64,000 nucleotides of DNA from Protonemura montana (GCA_947568835.1 OX387608.1:2704001-2768000), one strand, 5' to 3'; counted from the stretch's first letter, positions 32,598-45,402 are shown. A program made the numbers and translations. The notes: generated from the sequence alone by a model not told the origin.

Positions 32598-33740
32598 GCA
32601 GCATGGACAACAGCATGGACTGCAAGCTTTGTTTGGCAAGCCATGTCTTGAGCTGGGCAACAGCATGGGCTGCAAGCTTTGTTTGGCAAGCCATGTCTTG
32701 AGCTGGACAACATCATGGACTGCAAGCTTTGTTTGGCAAGCCATGTCTTGAGCTAGACAACAGCATGGACTGCAAGCTTTGTTTGGCAAGCCATGCCTTG
32801 AGCTGGACAACAGCATGGGCTGCAAGCTTTGTTTGGCAAGCCATGCCTCGAGCTGGACAACAGCATGGGCTGCAAGCTTTGTTTGGCAACCCATGTCTTG
32901 AGCTGGACAACAGCATGGACTGCAAACTTTGTTTGGCAAGCCATGTCTTGAGCTGGACAACAGCATGGGCTGCAAGCTTTGTTTGGCAAGCCATGTCTTG
33001 AGCTGGACAACAGCATGGACTGCAAACTTTGTTTGGCAAGCCATGTCTTGAGCTGGACAACAGCATGGACTGCAAACTTTGTTTGGCAAGCCATGTCTCG
33101 AGCTGGACAACAGCATGGGCTGCAAGCTTTGTTTGGCAAGCCATGTCTTGAGCTGGACAACAGCATGGACTGCAAACTTTGTTTGGCAAGCCATGTCTTG
33201 AGCTGGACAACAGCATGGGCTGCAAGCTTTGTTTGGCAAGCCATGTCTTGAGCTGGACAACAGCATGGACTGCAAACTTTGTTTGGCAAGCCATGTCTTG
33301 AGCTGGACAACAGCATGGGCTGCAAGCTTTGTTTGGCAAGCCATGTCTTGAGCTGGACAACAGCATGGACTGCAAGCTTTGTTTGGCAAGCTATGTCTTG
33401 AGCTGGACAACAGCATGGGCTGCAAGCTTTGTTTGGCAAGCCATGCCTTGAGCTGGACAACAGCATGGACTGCAAGCTTTCTTTGGCAAGCCATGTCTTG
33501 AGCTAGACAACAGCATGGACTGCAAGCTTTGTTTGGCAAGCCATGTCTTGAGCTGGACAACAGCATGGGCTACAAGCTTTGTTAGGCAAGCCATGCCTTG
33601 AGCTGGACAACAGCATGGACTGCAAGCTTTGTTTGGCAAGCCATGTCTTGAGCTGGGCAACAGCATGGGCTGCAAGCTTTGTTTGGCAAGCCATGTCTTG
33701 AGCTGGACAACAGCATGAACTGCAAGCTTTGTTTGGCAAA
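32598..33740. repeat. 50-bp satellite-like array, about 23 copies
   Basis: The unit contains GCAAGCTTTGTTTGGCAAGC, CATGTCTTGAGCTGGACAAC and AGCATGG(A/G)C. Two sub-types, GGACTGCAAAC and GGGCTGCAAGC, alternate over much of the centre (32901-33350), giving a 100-bp higher-order period. The period is not a multiple of three, yet minus-strand frames of up to 351 codons stay open because the unit has no stop in three registers. Not a gene. Confidence 0.95.
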
Positions 33741-35872
33741 CTATTTCATGCGTTTTGATTACTTTGGATTGTGTAATACTTTACAGAAATAGACTCATTA
33801 TTGCGTTCAATTTCGGTTTCCAACTAATTATGAAGAAATATTAGACGCATATCAACGAGCTAGTGCAATGACTTGATCTGTGTCATCGTCTAATTTTAAA
33901 TTGGTCGCAGTCATGAACGCCATCATCGATGAGTAACTGTCACTGTCAAAGCAGACGTTATAAAACAACAGAACTGTGACGTTACCTTGAGAGACATGAG
34001 ATCAGCACTTTACCTCGTTGCGCATGTACAGTAACTCGATGTGTCTTGCAACTAAAGCGGTGACGTCACGACGCTAGTGCAGGCCTGAGACAAGTGAGTT
34101 GATGTTGGTGTAGACCATGGCAAGGCGGATACTCCTGAAAGAATTATCGACATGTCCGGAGGTACAGAAGCAATGCTCTGGAACCGAAACAACGAACGAG
34201 CGTACAATTGCAGGTACATTGTTATTGTACCGGATAATTAGGTGCAATTACTTGTAAGTAATGCTAGTTGTGTGCAAGGAGATTGATGTTTGTAATGGAG
34301 GGAACGATTGGAGGAAGCGGGTGGTTGGGTGTCAGGGATTTAAATTGTTGCCTGGATTTTCCAACGGTCTGCCCATGAACTTGGATGTCCCTGTCTTCAA
34401 CATGAGTACCGATTGACAATGGTGTGTTTTCTTCAAGGATTACCATTATTCTGATTTTGTTGTGGTGAGTATCGGACTTGCTCTGCTGAGATTGAATTGT
34501 GGTCGTTAAGAGTCGACGTCAAGAGTACAATTATTTGAATCTTAAATTCAATAAACGATGTCAAACCTGGATGTTTTCTGAGCAAACGTCAACTTTCCTG
34601 ATTTCTCTCAAGATTTCACTTTAGATATCAGAGTTTACAAAAGGAAATCGCTGCACTTGATCTGCCACAAAACGTTTAGCGTTTTCAAAAATTGAATGTG
34701 CAACGGTCAAGAATTTGAACGCCGAGCGCGCATGTGCAGGCTGCAGTCGGCGACGGTGGCGCTCGCGGCGGAACTGATAACAATCAAACTGTGTTCATTA
34801 CAAAGCCATAAGCTGGATAAATGACTGATGCACCGATAGGGGGCCTAGATCGACGCTTGTTTTGCGATGGACACAGTTTAATGCCAAGAAATGTCCGGTT
34901 ACATTTGCTAAGACGATCGTTTTCAGAGAGATTCGTTGTTAGTTTGACAGACGTCAACGCAGGGTAACAACGTGTGATTGTCAGGCTAAAAGTTAGCGTT
35001 AAGTTAAGTTAATATTGATTATTTGACCGTCATTTCATTTACTTTTTTTGAAGATAATATCCTGTAATCCACACAGAAAGAAAAACAAAATACCGACTTA
35101 AATTAATTGTCAAATTGTACAAATCCATAGAAGAATATCAAAAATTTTACATCACACTTTAAAGGTATTTTGGAGTTAAAACAGCGTCGATCTAGGCTTA
35201 TTAATGATGATAATAACACGTATGGGATGCCCGATCACGTATCGCCGATAGATTAAACGGCAATCCTACCCGCAGTGTGAGCATCTTGAAAACGATAATT
35301 ATTAATTAAACTCGTGAGATTGCGTACGCACCGGTGATGCCCGTGTAATTGGTAAGTACGGGCCCCGTGCACCTAGGAGTCTCACCTATAAGTAGGGAGA
35401 TGCAATCATTGGTAACTTTGCAGGGGCGAGGGGGCAAATACACTTTGATGATGGTACACGCTTGATGATTATAATCCCTCACAGAATCTCTGTATTCGCA
35501 AAGTATTGATGGCTGCGCAAGTATTGCAAAGTATTGCTACTTATACAAGTATTTTCATGGGTAAAAGTGCCTGCTCCTGTCGTGATAGCATGTCGTATAG
35601 TTTAGATTTTTAATTTTCCGTTTAGAATTTTTGTATTTAAATTGCAAGGTCACAAATACCTTTCAGACGTGAACCAAGCTAGAAGAAAATCAATTGTAAA
35701 GATCCAGCGGGTGTCGGTAACGTTATGGCCTCCGATTATCATGAGGGGGTTTAGGACATATAGGATTTTGTGTTTAGCTACATGAGCTTCCTTGCAGTCA
35801 TGATTTCCCCGGCATTTTCTTACCTTTCATGTTATTTTGACACTAACTAATCGTTACTTTTGACTAAACTAG
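33741..35872. other. No supported gene
   Basis: No exon with splice support and no tandem repeat. The upstream flank of the next candidate exon. Confidence 0.4.
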
Positions 35873-36042
35873 GTCGGTTTCCCAAGATTTCTCCGTTTCA
35901 ACAAAGCGTACAAATGCAGAGTACCTTGGTATCTAAACTCAAGTCCCACTCCGCCATGTTCTTGGCCTTCCGAGGTATCCTTGCAGAGAACGCAGAGGGA
36001 GCTCGGATTGCCAGCATCTTGAACCAGCTCCTTGGGGAATGA
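35873..36042 (+). CDS. Candidate terminal exon, function unknown
   Basis: The acceptor TTGACTAAACTAG ends at 35872. The exon opens in phase with two bases completing a codon and runs 55 residues to TGA at 36040-36042. It reads RFPKISPFQQSVQMQ, then KLKSHSAMFLAFRGILAENA and ends ARIASILNQLLGE. The last 35 residues look like amphipathic helix, and third positions are mostly G or C. The downstream sequence to about 36280 would be 3' UTR, interrupted by a 5S-SINE at 36290. The pyrimidine tract of the acceptor is only moderate. Function unknown. Confidence 0.45.
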
Positions 36043-36289
36043 GGGATGATTTCGCCGGGAGGGATGGGGGATCTCCGTTAGAATGGGGGAGGGGGGAGAC
36101 ATTGTTCTTCATCAGAACGCAATTCCACTGGGGGTTACAGGGTCTCATTAAATTATTACAACATCACTCCACAACACTCGTATTTGCGTGGAAGCTTTCG
36201 AGACGCCAGCAATGTATGAGATGGGTGTGTGCAGAAGAACGGAAAGCAGAATGTGAAAAACACAATGTGTATGTTCCTAATTGTTGGAG

Positions 36290-36838
36290 GGATAAAAGTT
36301 AGTTCAGCAACTTCACTCGCCTTGCTTATCAACCTCTCAACAGCAACTTCACTCGCCTTGCTTATCAACCTCTCGACAGCAACTTCACTCGCCTTGCTTA
36401 TCAACCTCTCAACAGCAACTTCACTCGCCTTGCTTATCAACCTCTCGACAGCAACTTCACTCGCCTTGCTTATCAACCTCTCGACAGCAACTTCACTCGC
36501 CTGGCTTATCAACCTCTCGACAGCAACTTCACTCGCCTTGCTTATCGACCTCTCGACTGCAACTTTACTCGCCTTGCTTATCAACCTCTCGATAGCAACT
36601 TCACTCGCCTTGCTTATCAACCTCTCGACAGAATGGATTTGTGAAGGAATCCTGCTGTTCGCGTTGCACCATCCTTCGGAAGGGACGTTAAGCCGGTGGT
36701 CTCCTTGGTCTTCGACAGGAGTAGGCTACGTGCCGGCACCGGGTTTCCCCTCTTTCCTGCAGGTCTAGTTTAAATTCATAATCACCCACTCATTCACCGA
36801 CTTCATTAGACCAGTGCGTCGTTAAACCCAACTAACAC
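36290..36838 (+). mobile_element. 5S-SINE with 9 copies of the 36-bp body block
   Basis: Only the last bases of a head (GTTGGAGGGATAAAAGTTAG) remain. Then the 36-bp block (AACTTCACTCGCCTTGCTTA, TCAACCTCTCGACAGC) is repeated nine times, followed by the normal body (GTCTTCGACAGGAGTAGGCT) and the tail ending GTGCGTCGTTAAACCC. Confidence 0.9.
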
Positions 36839-38689
36839 TCCTGGACTGGGTTACAGGGTTAGTAGAATGTGTTAGGAACAGTTTTTCAGTGAAATCTAAC
36901 AATCCATCAACTTGTTATTTCCTTGGCAACAGCCAATCAGAAGTTGTTTGTAGTTTGTTAATGGCCTGTTAACACTAACGAAGTACTTGAGGTGAATCCT
37001 TATTATGTCTAATCCCAAGGCTTACTGGCTTCATTTGAAATTGTACTTTGCAACAGTGGGTGAACCAAATGGGTTTTTCCTTGCATTTGGGGCACGCCAT
37101 TTCACCGCACTGTACTTAGTTTTGTACATCCCTATATTAACAGTCGCACCCCTTTACCCGGGTTACTCCAGTTCCAACTAACAGAACTTCCATTCACAAA
37201 AAATGGTCAAACTTTACCAATAAAAAAAGTCATCGAATGCAAATTTGCTTGTGTGTTGTTTCTTCCAGCGAATGACTTGTAGCGACACTTTGATGTCCAA
37301 CTCGATGTCACAAGAAATAATTTGATACAACTCTGAAGGTCACACAAAGTTGGGGCGATCTGATACTTTGGTTTTACATTTACAAGCAGCCACCACACCC
37401 ACTCCATTACATGACAAGCGCACTCTATGTAGGTACAGTGCAATTATCTTACTTACATGCTGCGCGTATAATTCAACATCTCCAACCAGGATGTGTCTTG
37501 CAATGGAATGTTTGCATTTTCCACTGACTTGTGAGTTGTGTCACCAACTTCTGGTTGGGATCTGAATCCATTACAGGAACAACAATCACATTCTTGCAGC
37601 ATGGAACCTGTGTACTTCACATTTAGGCTGTTTAACCTACTTTAAAGATGTTTAAGACGGGTTCTAATGCTGTTTGAGGCTGTATTAGCCTGTTTACACC
37701 GTTCTTAGGTGATTTCTGTCTGTTTTAATTTGTTAAGGATATTTCCAACTCAGATTTTTTGATCCTCTGGTGTTTTTCACATAGAAGCTCAGACCAAAGC
37801 AAAAGCGAAGCTGGAAAATGTTGCCAGGCAATCGGAAGGTTCCGGGTTCGTATTCCGGGTCCATATCTCACGGTATCTCGAATGGTTACTGCTACAAAGA
37901 TCGGTTTAAATTTAAACCCCCGCTTGTTTTATTAAACGTGGCAAGTCGTTAAACACACCGATCTCGCCGCGGTAACCTGACCGTGCACACGCTGCAAAGA
38001 CTGCACCCAGATGCATTCTGTGCACGCGAGTTGCAGTCGAGTTGCATGTGCAATGCAAGCTGCACATGCAGTTGCAGTCCCCACGGGCCCCAAAGATGAT
38101 GGAATATCTCACACGAGTCGTGGATCAGGCGCTCGAATAGACCAGGGATGGGCATTGAGTTTCTGCAAATATAAAACCATCTTCCAAAAAAATCCATCAG
38201 AGAATCAAAGAGTGAAACGCTGACCCTGAAAGCATTTCCTAATTATAGTTGCGCTATTTTCAAGCATTTTCTTCATCTCTAACTCGTGGCTTTGTTTTGT
38301 TGTTGTACTTTTCATAAATTTTACTTAGACATTTTTTGATGCAAAATTACTGTGCAGAATTGAAACGCACATACGATTCTGTTTGCAGCTCGGGAAGGAA
38401 TTAAGCTTTTCATAGAATCTTAGAAGTCAATTGCATCTCAGTTTATTACCAAGTTTAGCTGTTTAGATTGTCAAGTGTATTTTTTTTAGATGGTTTCAAA
38501 TGTAACCGTCGCTATGCCCCTGTGCCACTGTGCTTGGTTTATAATGCAACAAGTTAAATCAAGAATCTATTGGTTTGAAAGTACTAAGCGTCTATTGTAA
38601 CTGGCTGCAATCGAACTTGTTGAGTTGGTAGTACTGCAGATGCACTTCAGCATTCACTAAGATGCAGTCTAGAGTAGGGACTCACGACA
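36839..38689. other. No supported gene
   Basis: Contains a B-box-like GGTTCCGGGTTCG near 37840, probably a tRNA-SINE scrap. Otherwise nothing seen. Confidence 0.4.
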
Positions 38690-39035
38690 ACGCTGTGGGC
38701 AACATTGTGGGCAACAACTTCTTTATGATGGTCGCTTTAAGATGGAGTCACCGTCATTTAGAGTGTCTAAAATAATCATTTCGTTATTTCTCGCAGATTA
38801 CTCGCATTTGAGACTGGTTTACGCTCAATTTATCTTTATTAATGCTAACCTCAACGATTGATAAACATGTATCGCGATATTTTGAGTCGTGACCATTTAA
38901 TTTCAGAGGTTTGTTAAAAAGGACGGCCGCAAACTCGATCTGGTGGTCAAAACTGTTACCACTTGTTGCCGGCTTAGTTTGCTCAACAGAAAGCTTAGTG
39001 TGACTTTAACCAAATGTATAAATCCAATGTTTCTG
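38690..39035. repeat. Dispersed repeat, related to 27.8 and 31.0 kb
   Basis: The left part (38740-38815, GTTATTTCTCGCAGATTACT) resembles the arms of the foldback element; the right part matches 27757-27940. This copy therefore links the two pieces into one family. Confidence 0.6.
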
Positions 39036-39244
39036 CACTTAGGAACTTTGGCAAGCATTGAAAAATAGGGTAAAATCTACAAAACCTATTTTGATAGGAA
39101 AAGGGATGACATGCCCTGTCTTAAAAAACGTGCTGTGACCAAAACCAACTGCAAGAATGCAAATTAGAGCTCAGAAGCACTTAAGAATGCACTTTCAGTG
39201 CACTTATCTCGTCACTCTGCACACCTTTGTACATCCCTGGGCAG

Positions 39245-39559
39245 TGGCAAGGCCTGCAAAACCAGGAAACGATAGACGAAGTAAATATCTATGAATTATG
39301 CCCCACCTCCACGCGAGCTAGGCAGCGACTCGAAGGCCAAATCGCAACATCGATGATTGCACATACACCGGCCATTATCATTACAAAGACTGTTGGGAGA
39401 GCTAGCGACCACTCCTTGATGCTGATGGGCCGCCCTGCCATGGAACACCTTTTCCCATCACTTCTCGAACATCTGGCAGGAAAATCTCCATTTTCCACTC
39501 ATACAGCCGGGAAACTACGCTGGGAAATCGGCCACTTTGAAAGAAAACTGAGGAGTTAG
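39245..39559 (+). CDS. Candidate terminal exon of 104 codons, function unknown
   Basis: A long pyrimidine-rich stretch (39200-39240) ends in CCTGGGCAG at 39244. The frame then runs from TGG to TAG at 39557-39559. Segments: WQGLQNQETIDEVNIYELCP, ARQRLEGQIATSMIAHTPAI, MEHLFPSLLEHLAGKSPFST and LRWEIGHFERKLRS. Composition is varied and charged, as expected of a soluble protein. No domain recognised; the minus strand is open for 69 codons in part of it. Confidence 0.4.
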   Translation, partial: WQGLQNQETIDEVNIYELCPTSTRARQRLEGQIATSMIAHTPAIIITKTVGRASDHSLMLMGRPAMEHLFPSLLEHLAGKSPFSTHTAGKLRWEIGHFERKLRS

Positions 39560-39952
39560 TGGAGTGGCCATTTTTTTTAATAAGATTTGCAATTGCTATT
39601 TAGCGTTATTTGTCAAGTATCTTCGACTTGAAATGTGTTTCTTCAGATATATAAAAAAACTTCTATGCGTGGTTGAGTAATCTATCTAGGAAGGCACATG
39701 TACAAAGGTGATTTTTCTGCTAAAAAAAAAAACGCTTGTGAAACGAGTTTTGTCTGAACAGAGGCAGAAATCAATTTACAAATTATCAATTTAAATTACA
39801 AAGAGAGAGCCTACAAAATGTGACACATTTAAGATATCTTTAACACTCTTTAAGTCGCATCTTTTAAGTTCCCAAGCCAATAGTAACCACAACTTATTCT
39901 TATAAATGTGTTGTAATATTGTTTCTCTTGTTTGTTTTTATTTGCAAATCTT
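39560..39952. other. No feature seen
   Basis: AT-rich spacer. Confidence 0.4.
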
Positions 39953-40090
39953 GTCTAGGTCTAAGTTACTTGTCTAAGTCTAAGTTACTTGTCTAAGTCT
40001 AAGTTACTTGTCTAAGCCTAAGTTACTTGTCTAAGTCTAAGTTACTTGTCTAAGCCTAAGTTACTTGTCTAAGTCTAAGTTACTTGTGAG
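39953..40090. repeat. 19-bp tandem repeat, about 7 copies
   Basis: TAAGTTACTTGTCTAAG recurs with period 19; the variants GTCTAAGTC and GTCTAAGCC occur. It lies 200 bp before the 45-bp array but is unrelated in sequence. Confidence 0.9.
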
Positions 40091-40290
40091 TTACTAAGTA
40101 AGATAATAATATACTTTCTACAATAATTTAACACGGCAATATTATTACATAATGCCTATGTCCTAGATTTATAATACACATATTATAGTTATTTGTTTAT
40201 TTTCTAATTCTTTACTAACAAACGAGAAGCTATTTTCTTATCTAACTTGCAATATTGAAGAAGTTAGGTGCAAGAGCGGGAGGAACCCGA

Positions 40291-43275
40291 ACAGCTTGAC
40301 TTAGCTACACAATGTGGTGTATTAGAGATATCATTACAGCTTGGTCTGACTGTACAATGTGGTGTATTAGAGATATCATTACAGCCTGGTTTGACTGTAC
40401 AATGTGGTGTATTAGAGATATCATTACAGCCTGGTTTGACTGTACAATGTGGTGTATTAGAGATATCATTACAGCTTGGTCTGACTGTACAATGTGGTGT
40501 ATTAGAGATATCATTACAGTCTGGTTTGACTGTACAATGTGGTGTATTAGAGATATCATTACAGCTTGGTCTGACTGTACAATGTGGTGTATTAGAGATA
40601 TCATTACAGTCTGGTTTGACTGTACAATGTGGTGTATTAGAGATATCATTACAGCCTGGTTTGACTGTACAATGTGGTGTATTAGAGATATCATTACAGC
40701 CTGGTTTGACTGTACAATGTGTTGTATTAGAGATATCATTACAGCCTGGTTTGACTGTACAATGTGGTGTATTAGAGATATCATTACAGCCTGGTTTGAC
40801 TGTACAATGTGGTGTATTAGAGATATCATTACAGCTAGGTTTGACTGTACAATGTGGTGTATTAGAGATATCATTACAGTCTGGTTTGACTGTACAATGT
40901 GGTGTATTAGAGATATCATTACAGCCTGGTTTGACTGTACAATGTGGTGTATTAGAGATATCATTACAGTCTGGTTTGACTGTACAATGTGGTGTATTAG
41001 AGATATCATTACAGCCTGGTTTGACTGTACAATGTGGTGTATTAGAGATATCATTACAGCTTAGTTTGACTGTACAATGTGGTGTATTAGAGATATCATT
41101 ACAGCCTGGTTTGACTGTACAATGTGGTGTATTAGAGATATCATTACAGTCTGGTTTGACTGTACAATGTGGTGTATTAGAGATATCATTACAGCTAGGT
41201 TTGACTGTACAATGTGGTGTATTAGAGATATCATTACAGCCTGGTTTGACTGTACAATGTGGTGTATTAGAGATATCATTACAGCCTGGTTTGACTGTAC
41301 AATGTGGTGTATTAGAGATATCATTACAGTCTGGTTTGACTGTACAATGTGGTGTATTAGAGATATCATTACAGCCTGGTTTGACTGTACAATGTGGTGT
41401 ATTAGAGATATCATTACAGCCTGGTTTGACTGTACAATGTGGTGTATTAGAGATATCATTACAGCCTGGTTTGACTGTACAATGTGGTGTATTAGAGATA
41501 TCATTACAGCCTGGTTTGACTGTACAATGTGGTGTATTAGAGATATCATTACAGCCTGGTTTGACTGTACAATGTGGTGTATTAGAGATATCATTACAGC
41601 TAGGTTTGACTGTACAATGTGGTGTATTAGAGATATCATTACAGCCTGGTTTGACTGTACAATGTGGTGTATTAGAGATATCATTACAGTCTGGTTTGAC
41701 TGTACAATGTGGTGTATTAGAGATATCATTACAGCTAGGTTTGACTGTACAATGTGGTGTATTAGAGATATCATTACAGCCTGGTTTGACTGTACAATGT
41801 GGTGTATTAGAGATATCATTACAGCCTGGTTTGACTGTACAATGTGGTGTATTAGAGATATCATTACAGCCTGGTTTGACTGTACAATGTGGTGTATTAG
41901 AGATATCATTACAGCCTGGTTTGACTGTACAATGTGGTGTATTAGAGATATCATTACAGCTTGGTTTGACTGTACAATGTGGTGTATTAGAGATATCATT
42001 ACAGCCTGGTTTGACTGTACAATGTGGTGTATTAGAGATATCATTACAGCCTGGTTTGACTGTACAATGTGGTGTATTAGAGATATCATTACAGCTAGGT
42101 TTGACTGTACAATGTGGTGTATTAGAGATATCATTACAGCTAGGTTTGACTGTACAATGTGGTGTATTAGAGATATCATTACAGCCTGGTTTGACTGTAC
42201 AATGTGGTGTATTAGAGATATCATTACAGCCTGGTTTGACTGTACAATGTGGTGTATTAGAGATATCATTACAGCTAGGTTTGACTGTACAATGTGGTGT
42301 ATTAGAGATATCATTACAGCCTGGTTTGACTGTACAATGTGGTGTATTAGAGATATCATTACAGCTCGGTCTGACTGTACAATGTGGTGTATTAGAGATA
42401 TCATTACAGCCTGGTTTGACTGTACAATGTGGTGTATTAGAGATATCATTACAGCTTGGTTTGACTGTACAATGTGGTGTATTAGAGATATCATTACAGC
42501 CTGGTTTGACTGTACAATGTGGTGTATTAGAGATATCATTACAGCCTGGTTTGACTGTACAATGTGGTGTATTAGAGATATCATTACAGCTTGGTTTGAC
42601 TGTACAATGTGGTGTATTAGAGATATCATTACAGCCTGGTTTGACTGTACAATGTGGTGTATTAGAGATATCATTACAGTTTGGTTTGACTGTACAATGT
42701 GGTGTATTAGAGATATCATTACAGCTAGGTTTGACTGTACAATGTGGTGTATTAGAGATATCATTACAGCCTGGTTTGACTGTACAATGTGGTGTATTAG
42801 AGATATCATTACAGCCTGGTTTGACTGTACAATGTGGTGTATTAGAGATATCATTACAGCTTGGTTTGACTGTACAATGTGGTGTATTAGAGATATCATT
42901 ACAGCCTGGTTTGTCTGTACAATGTGGTGTATTAGAGATATCATTACAGTCTGGTTTGACTGTACAATGTGGTGTATTAGAGATATCATTACAGCTTGGT
43001 TTGACTGTACAATGTGGTGTATTAGAGATATCATTACAGCCTGGTTTGACTGTACAATGTGGTGTATTAGAGATATCATTACAGCTTGGTTTGACTGTAC
43101 AATGTGGTGTATTAGAGATATCATTACAGCTTGGTCTGACTGTACAATGTGGTGTATTAGAGATATCATTACAGCCTGGTTTGACTGTACAATGTGGTGT
43201 ATTAGAGATATCATTACAGCTCGGTTTGACTGTACAATGTGGTGTATTAGAGATATCATTACAGTTTGATATTGT
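40291..43275. repeat. 45-bp satellite-like array, 66 copies
   Basis: ACAATGTGGTG starts at 40309 and recurs every 45 bp to 43234, exactly 66 starts. Each unit holds ATTAGAGATATCATTACAG and TTTGACTGT, with a GATATC site. Almost all variation is in the three bases after ATTACAG (CCT, CTT, TCT, CTA, CTC or TTT). Frames of 1006 and 730 codons (+) and 732 codons (-) are open because 45 is a multiple of three. The 1006-codon frame has no ATG at its start and none inside the repeats, so it is not a gene. Confidence 0.97.
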
Positions 43276-43502
43276 TAGGTTTGTTTGAGCTCTCGGTGCG
43301 GTAAGATCTCTGAGACGTCTGTTATTTGTTTCCTTGTCTTATGACACGCCCACTCAAGATATTACAAGTTAGTGTTAAAATCACTTGAGTCAACAATAAT
43401 TCCGTGTGTTAGTTTTGTCTCACACAAACATAGGCTTGTCTTCTAAATGAATTTTAAAATTGGGTAATTTTACTGTTTTTTTTTTGTATTTTTTTTTTTT
43501 CG

Positions 43503-43684
43503 TTAATAATTTGTTTTACACAAAAATTATTTGAAATGGGTTTTGAATGCTCAGTAAAGGACAACTAAATTTCCCTAAATTTACTAAATTTACTTAGCGT
43601 TTAGAACCCATTTCAAATAGTTTTTGTTAAAACTTGTGCTTAGGTTACATCAAGTAGACATGAGTCTAAAAACTATCATAAAGA
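43503..43684 (+). mobile_element. Penelope-like palindromic copy
   Basis: Inverted arms (43515-43560 and 43590-43635) with AAATGGGTTTTGAATGCT and its complement. The 3' end reads ATGAGTCTAAAAACTATCAT. The hammerhead-like segment is lost at the fold. Confidence 0.6.
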
Positions 43685-44101
43685 TGATTTTAAAAAATAA
43701 ATAAATAAAAAAAATTGTTTAATGCGTCGTTAAAGTCAAGAACTTTTTTCGGACATTTCGTAATTTCTTGAAATAAAAATCGCAAACAGACATAAGTCTA
43801 AAACCGTGAAAGAATGATCTTCTTTTGCTATTTTACTATACCTATACGAATTGACACACCACAAGAGATGGTTACATAAGCCCAAAGAACAAAACAAAAA
43901 AAACAATAATTTGAAATCATCAAGTTATCTAGAAATAAATGGTATAGGGGCTTTTACATTTTTAAACCCATCAAATTAATTGAGCGTAGTCCACGACAAG
44001 GCGATGTACTTAGTGAGTTTATCACGTCCGTTACCAAGAGTCTTATTTCAAACCCTCTGACCATCGAACCCTCTACACAGACAACAGCTGGTCGCCCTAT
44101 A
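43685..44101. other. No feature seen
   Basis: AT-rich; no coding or repeat support. Confidence 0.4.
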
Positions 44102-44432
44102 GGGGCTTCAAGTTGCCACCAAAGATCCACCAAAGACAGACCACCAGATTAATAAATTACATCGAGTTAGGTTTAAATTAACCCCAAAACGGCCGTCACT
44201 CCTCCTAGAATGCGCCATGACTGCGGAGGACATGTCTTCCGCTGACGTCATAGGTGTACCGGAAGTGTCGTACACGGCGCAGGAAGTGGAAGACATGGAG
44301 ACAAAAGGCACATGTGTGTCTCGAGTACTTCACGGTGTAACTTTGTACGGTAATGAGTTAAACGTGTACGTAGTGCGTCAGAGTTTATGTCTCGTGCGTT
44401 TACACGCACAATTATCGGGGAGGTGTACGTAG
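44102..44432 (+). CDS. Candidate exon of about 110 codons, function unknown
   Basis: The frame is open from a TAG at 44099 to TAG at 44430-44432. The first part is basic (KLHRVRFKLTPKRPSLLLE). The middle is acidic and most coding-like: MTAEDMSSADVIGVPEVSYT then AQEVEDMETKG. The last 40 codons are less convincing and may lie beyond a donor. An in-frame ATG is at 44217. No domain is recognised. A 128-codon minus-strand frame overlaps part of it. Confidence 0.3.
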
Positions 44433-44588
44433 AAGGAAATCGCTTCTTGGACTGAATTTTTAAACTGTTGCACGTCACGTGTTGGAGGTTTGAAACGATT
44501 TGTCGCAGACTAAAATCAGAATCTGGTTCGTTTTTTGAAATTGTATTTGTAATATCGTTGAAAGCACTCCAAGAAACAAACCGCTTCA

Positions 44589-45402
44589 ATTTGTTTGTGG
44601 TGTATAACGACGCACTGTTTTGACAACGTGCCATGTGGCACTGGTCTAATGGCGTCGGTAAATGAGCGGATGATGATAAACCTAACCTAGTCTAGAAGGG
44701 AGGAGGAGAAACCCGGTGCCGGCACGTAGCCTACTCATGTCGAAAAGCACCAAAGGGACCAACGACTTAACGTCCCTTCCGAAGGACGGTACAACGCGAA
44801 CAACAGGATTCCTCCACAAATCCATGCTTTCGAGAGGTTAATAAGCAAGCCGAGTAAAGTTGCTGTACTAACTTTCATCCCTCTAACCTCTCTCCCGAAC
44901 AGAACTGGTCATTTGTATGATAGTCACCCATCCAAAACGTGACCCAGCTCAGTGTTGCTTTACTTTCATCCCTCCAACATCTCTCCCGAACAGAACTGGT
45001 CATGTGTATATGATGGTCACCCATTCATTACCTGACCCAGCACAGTGTTGCTTAACTTTCATCCCTCCAACCTCTCTCCCGAACAGAATTGGTCATGTGT
45101 ATAATGGTCACCCATCCAATACCTGAATCCGCTCAGTGTTGCTTAACTTTCATCCCTCCAACCTCTCTCCCGAACAGAATTGGTCATGTGTATGATGGTC
45201 ACCCATCCATTACCTGACCCAGCAGTGTTGCTTAACTTTCATCCCTCCAACCTTCCTCCCGAACAGAATTGGTCATGTGTGTGATGGTCACCCATCCAAT
45301 ACCTGACCCAGCAGTGTTGCTTAACTTTCATCCCTCCAACCTCTCTCCCGAACAGAATTGGTCATGTGTGTGATGGTCACCCATCCAATACCTAACTCAG
45401 CA
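44589..45402 (-). mobile_element. 5S-SINE, about 6 heads, minus strand
   Basis: The tail starts GTGTATAACGACGCAC, the body is complete (ACCCGGTGCCGGCACGTAGC; CTTCCGAAGGACGGTAC) and about six heads follow to 45402. The last head is cut at CCTAACTCAGC. Two heads carry a 3-bp deletion (CAGCAGTGTTG), a sub-type seen only here. Confidence 0.9.

Noticed and set aside
32511..33739. Minus-strand frames of up to 351 codons with CCCP-type repeats
   Set aside because: 50-bp array read through three registers; not a Cys-rich protein gene.
40268..43288. 1006-codon open frame
   Set aside because: Built entirely from the 45-bp repeat, opens with GTG, has no in-frame ATG in the repeats, and two other frames are open as well.
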